Shown: positions 61,561 to 64,000 of the stretch, in pieces
Numbering within the stretch: the first letter of the stretch is position 1
Layout of the letters: each line of letters opens with the position of its first letter
NCBI RefSeq assembly: GCF_029227915.1
Contig: NC_079878.1
Coordinates: 33,073,501-33,137,500 of the forward strand
DNA length: 64,000 nucleotides
Direction of reading: 5' to 3'
Origin: Hydractinia symbiolongicarpus
Lineage: Eukaryota > Cnidaria > Hydrozoa > Anthoathecata > Hydractiniidae
Position numbers and translations under genes: made by a program
The notes under the pieces: model-generated
Told to the model about the DNA's origin: nothing
Seen by the model: only the letters and a program-made list of their open reading frames with translations
Database searches by the model: none

Positions 61561-64000
61561 ATTTTTGACTATACGGGCCGAGTCCGGGATTTAGGGAAAT
61601 CGCAGGTTTTCGTTTGCCGGCGATTAAACTGCTTTTATTCAGCGTCTCATCAAAAATGAAAATATTTTTGAAAACTACAAGTCTCATGAGTTTTAGTGGT
61701 GAAAAAATAATTTAAAAAATCGTTCGGGAAATGGGTTTACTCCCTGGGTACTTTCTTTGTATACTTTTGACTATACGAGCCAAGCCGGGATTTACGGAAA
61801 ATCGCGGTTTTCGTTTGCCAGCGATTAAACTTCTTTTATTCAGCGTCTCATCAAAAATGAAAACATTTTTAAAAACTACAAGTCTTATGCGTTTTAGTGG
61901 TGAAAAAATAATTTAAAAAATCGTTCTGTAAATGAGTTTACTCACAGGGTACTTTCTTTGTAAACATTCGACTATACGGGCCAAGCCCCGGATTAACGGG
62001 AAAACGCGGGATTTCGTTTGCCGGCGATTAAACCTCTTTCATTAAGCGTCTCATCAAAAATGAAAACATTTTTGAAAACTACAAGTCTCATGCGTTTTAG
62101 TGGTGAAAAAATAATTTAAAAAATCGTTCGGGAAATGAGTTTACTCCCTGGGTACTTTCTTTGTATACCTTTGACTATATGGGCCGAGTCCGGGACTTAC
62201 GGGAAATCGCGGATTTTCGTTTGCCGGCGATTAAACTTCTTTTATTCAGCGTCCCATCAAATATGAAAATATTTTTGAAAACTACAAGTCTCATGCGGTT
62301 AGTGGTAAAAAAATAATTTAAAAAATGGTTCTGGAAATGAGTTTACTCCCTGGGTACTTTCTTTGTATACTTTGACTATACGGGCCGAGTCCGGGATTTA
62401 GGGAAATCGCAGGTTTTCGTTTGCCGGCGATTAAACTACTTTTATTCAGCGTCTCATCAAAAATGAAAACATTTTTGAAAACTACAAGTCTCATGCGGTT
62501 AGTGGTAAAAAAATAATTTAAAAAATGGTTCCGGAATTGAGTTTACTCCCTGGGTACTTTCTTTCTATAATTTTGACTATACGGGCCGAGGCCGGGATTT
62601 AGGGAGATCGCAGGTTTTCGTTTGCCGGCGATTAAACTACTTTTATTCAGCGTCTCATCAAAAATGAAAACATTTTTAAAAACTACAAGTCTCATGCGTT
62701 TTAGTGGTGAAAAAATAATTTAAAAAATCGTTCGGGAAATGGATTTACTCCCTGGGTACTTTCTTTGTATACTTTTGACTATATGGGCCAAGCCGGGATT
62801 TACGGGAAATCGCGGGTTTTCGTTTGCCGGGGATTAAACTTCTTTTATTCAGCGTCTCATCAAAAATGAAAACATTTTTAAAAACTACAAGTCTCATGGG
62901 CTTTAGTGGTGAAAAAATAATTTAAAAAATCGTTCTGGAAATGAGTTTACTCACAGGGTACTTTCTTTGTATGCATTCGACTATACGTGCCAAGCCCGGG
63001 ATTTACGGGGAAATCGCGAGTTTTCGTTTGCCGGCGATTGAACTTCTCTTATTCAGCGTCTCATCAAAAATGAAAACATTTTTGACAACTACAAGTCTCA
63101 TGCGTTTTAGTGGTGCAAAAATAATTTAAAAAATCGTTCGGGAAATGAGTTTACTTCCTGGGTACTTTCTTTGTATACTTTTGACTATACGGGCCAAGCC
63201 GGGATTTACGGGAAATCGCGGGTTTTCGTTTGCCGGCGATTAAACTTCTTTTATTCCGCGTCTCATCAAAAATGAAAACATTTTTAAAAACTACAAGTCT
63301 TATGCGTTTTAGTGGTGAAAATATAATTTAAAAAATCGTTCTGGAAATGAGTTTACTCACAAGGTACTTTTTTTGTATACATTCGACTATACGGGCCAAG
63401 CCCGGGATTTACGGGAAATCGCGGGTTTTCGTTTTCCGGCGATTAAACCTCTTTCATTAAGCGTCTTATCAAAAATGAAAACATTTTTGAAAACTACAAG
63501 TCTCATGCGTTTTAGTGGTGAAAAAAAAATTTAAAAAATCGTTCGGGAAATGAGTTTACTCCCTGGGTACTTTCTTTGTATACATTCGACTATACGGGCC
63601 AAGCCCCAGATTTACGGGAAAACGCGGGATTTCGTTTGCCGGCGATTAAACCTCTTTCATTAAGCGTCTCATCAAAAATGAAAAAATTTTTGAAAACTAC
63701 AAGTCTCATGCGTTTTAGTGGTGAAAAAATAATTTAAAAAATCGTTCGGGAAAGGAGTTTACTCCCTGGGTACTTTCTTTGTATACTTTTGACTATACGG
63801 GCCGAGTCCGGGATTTACGGGAAATCGCGGATTTTCGTTTGCCGGCGATTAAACTTCTTTTATTTAGCATCCCATCAAATATGAAAACATTTTTGAAAAC
63901 TAAAAGTCTCATGCGTTTAGTGGTAAAAAAATTATATAAAAAATCGTTCGGGAAATGAGTTTACTCCCTGGGTACTTTCTTCGTATACTTTTGACTATAC
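61560..64000 (+). repeat. Array domain 5: diverged monomers to the window end
   Basis: Still satellite, with no gene. Copies here carry more private changes than elsewhere: CTTTCTATAATTTTG and GGAATTGAGTTTACTCC near 62.53-62.57 kb, GTATACTTTGAC with one T lost near 62.37 kb, CCGAGGCCGGG, TTTGCCGGGGATT, TTGTATGCATTCG near 62.97 kb, and ATGCGGTTAGTGG. Three consecutive monomers (62.2-62.7 kb) mix B, A and D marks. Past 63.3 kb E and B monomers resembling U1-U3 return. Confidence 0.8.

Larger units (their letters stand above)
1..64000 (+). repeat. 203-bp satellite DNA array, about 315 head-to-tail monomers
   Basis: Every part of the window can be assigned to the same 202-203 bp monomer. The box TTTACTCCCTGGG (or its CACAGGG variant) recurs at 148, 350, 553 and so on to 63960. 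The span between first and last boundary (63,812 bp) fits 315 copies at 202.6 bp. All copies are in the same orientation; I found no inverted copy, no transposon insertion and no unique spacer. Both ends lie inside a monomer, so the array is longer than the window. Long satellite arrays of this kind are typical of centromeric or other constitutive heterochromatin in eukaryotes; that location is inference. I do not recognise the family by name. Confidence 0.98.

Noticed and set aside
3983-63129. Twenty open frames of about 61-119 codons spread over the window on both strands
   Set aside because: They translate the same satellite stretch repeatedly, the period (202-203) is not a multiple of three, indels between copies are not in threes, and no frame is kept across the array. 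I treat them as chance open frames.
1-64000. CRISPR array
   Set aside because: Repeats are contiguous 203-bp units with no unique spacers and no cas genes.
1-64000. rDNA spacer subrepeats or tandem small-RNA genes
   Set aside because: No rRNA, 5S or tRNA segment is found between or inside monomers, and no pol III box A/B pair in convincing spacing.
1-64000. Transposon or helitron arrays, LTRs, integrase remnants
   Set aside because: No terminal repeats, target-site duplications or coding traces; the monomer runs unbroken through every join inspected.

Overview
The whole 64 kb window is one uninterrupted tandem satellite array. The monomer is about 203 bp (38% GC in the consensus). All copies run head to tail on the + strand. 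I place the monomer boundary at the T of TTTACTCCCTGGG. The window then opens inside a monomer at consensus position 57 (bases 1-147), holds 63,812 bp of complete monomers (148-63959, which fits 315 copies at a mean of 202.6 bp) and closes inside another at consensus position 41 (63960-64000). The array therefore continues past both ends. I see no protein-coding gene, tRNA, rRNA, transposon, CRISPR or unique sequence. This is what centromeric, pericentromeric or other heterochromatic satellite DNA of a eukaryotic nuclear genome looks like. The species cannot be named from the sequence. In-text consensus coordinates run 1-203 from that boundary, and the copy at 49782-49984 matches my consensus exactly.

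Monomers fall into recognisable subtypes (called A to F here) defined by linked substitutions, and the subtypes change along the window. 1-13.2 kb: mixed A/B/C/D with a cassette marked by CTCGAG (620, 3049, 5277, 7507, 9331, 12975) and 5-, 11- and 12-monomer duplications. 13.2-19 kb: a CCTAGG-marked subfamily with 6- and 14-monomer duplications. 19-31.3 kb: a higher-order repeat (HOR) of five monomers, about 1,013 bp. 31.3-36.7 kb: a mosaic with 3- and 13-monomer duplications. 36.7-39.5 kb: a seven-monomer HOR of 1,419 bp. 38.5-58 kb: a very recent large duplication, with shifts of 9,526 bp (47 monomers) and then 10,537 bp (52 monomers) after a five-monomer length difference. 58-61.5 kb: a third, shortened copy. 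61.5-64 kb: more diverged monomers.

Nothing here acts as a gene set. What can be read is how the array evolves: unequal exchange in whole-monomer steps, nested duplication, and conversion that makes chimeric monomers. Features that could matter biologically are a conserved set of short dyads in every monomer (one changes register in subtype B through two linked substitutions), CENP-B-box-like motifs, a clear CpG excess (12 seen against about 7.3 expected in the consensus) and a strong GC-rich/AT-rich split inside each monomer. Short open frames exist but are by-products of the repeat, since 203 is not a multiple of 3.
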